Below are positions 32,564-32,578 of a DNA stretch of 32,578 bases, one piece after another. This stretch comes from CAVPEV01 sp963703555 (GTDB taxonomy: Bacteria; Actinomycetota; Actinomycetes; Actinomycetales; Cellulomonadaceae), in the NCBI GenBank assembly GCA_963703555.1, contig CAVPEV010000009.1, positions 1 to 32,578 of the forward strand, in the 5' to 3' direction. How positions within the stretch are numbered: position 1 is the first letter of the stretch; each line of letters opens with the position of its first letter. The notes beneath the pieces were generated by a model that saw nothing but the letters and a program-made list of their open reading frames with translations, ran no database searches and was not told the origin of the DNA. The position numbers were made by a program, and so were the translations under genes.

Positions 32564-32578
32564 CCGGCGGACGGTGGT

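Overview
This is a very G+C-rich chromosomal window with strong codon-position bias, GTG starts, many leaderless-type promoters (TANNNT 6-8 nt before the start codon), F420-type enzymes, a two-domain ClpC, a DUF2516-like protein and a nitrobindin-like/YgfZ pair. Together these point to an actinobacterium, perhaps a Micrococcales (Cellulomonas-like) organism; the family assignment is inference. No rRNA, tRNA, CRISPR array, integrase or transposase was recognised.

Layout. (1) 1-4312, plus strand: the tail of a membrane protein, a 35-residue single-helix protein, a nitrobindin-like protein, a YgfZ-type folate-binding protein, a DUF2516-like membrane protein, D-aminoacyl-tRNA deacylase and a SAM methyltransferase, mostly tightly packed housekeeping genes. 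(2) 4442-7336: a P2A (calcium-type) cation ATPase. Its 3' end overlaps by 80 bp the convergent oxidoreductase gene of the next block. (3) 7257-11601: an arsenic/antimony island. arsR and a CoA-disulfide-reductase-like flavoprotein run leftwards; arsD and a double-domain arsA run rightwards from a shared control region. No arsenite permease is present. (4) 11685-15581: a type-B carboxylesterase, then a NatA/NatB-like ABC exporter whose 3' end overlaps an SDR gene on the other strand. (5) 15529-19091, minus strand: an operon of LLM oxidoreductase, F420:NADPH reductase-like protein and a second LLM oxidoreductase, followed by an NAD-dependent epimerase/dehydratase. (6) 19344-20375: a zinc alcohol dehydrogenase. 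(7) 20474-20943, minus: a decayed, truncated enoyl-ACP reductase (fabI/inhA-type) pseudogene. (8) 21268-24429: a sugar ABC importer (lipoprotein plus two permeases, no ATPase), then a leaderless macrodomain gene. (9) 24985-25727: a gene-free interval with two near-identical hairpins, a duplicated 13-bp block and DnaA-box-like sites. (10) 25728-27517, minus: HAD phosphatase coupled to an aldo/keto reductase. (11) 27704-29727: aldehyde dehydrogenase and a hot-dog thioesterase. (12) 29975-32563: clpC.

Most genes fit known families. The least explained elements are the duplicated hairpin module at 24987-25663, the fabI relic, the repeat-built cysteine tail of ArsD in a permease-less ars island, and the self-contained F420/LLM operon.
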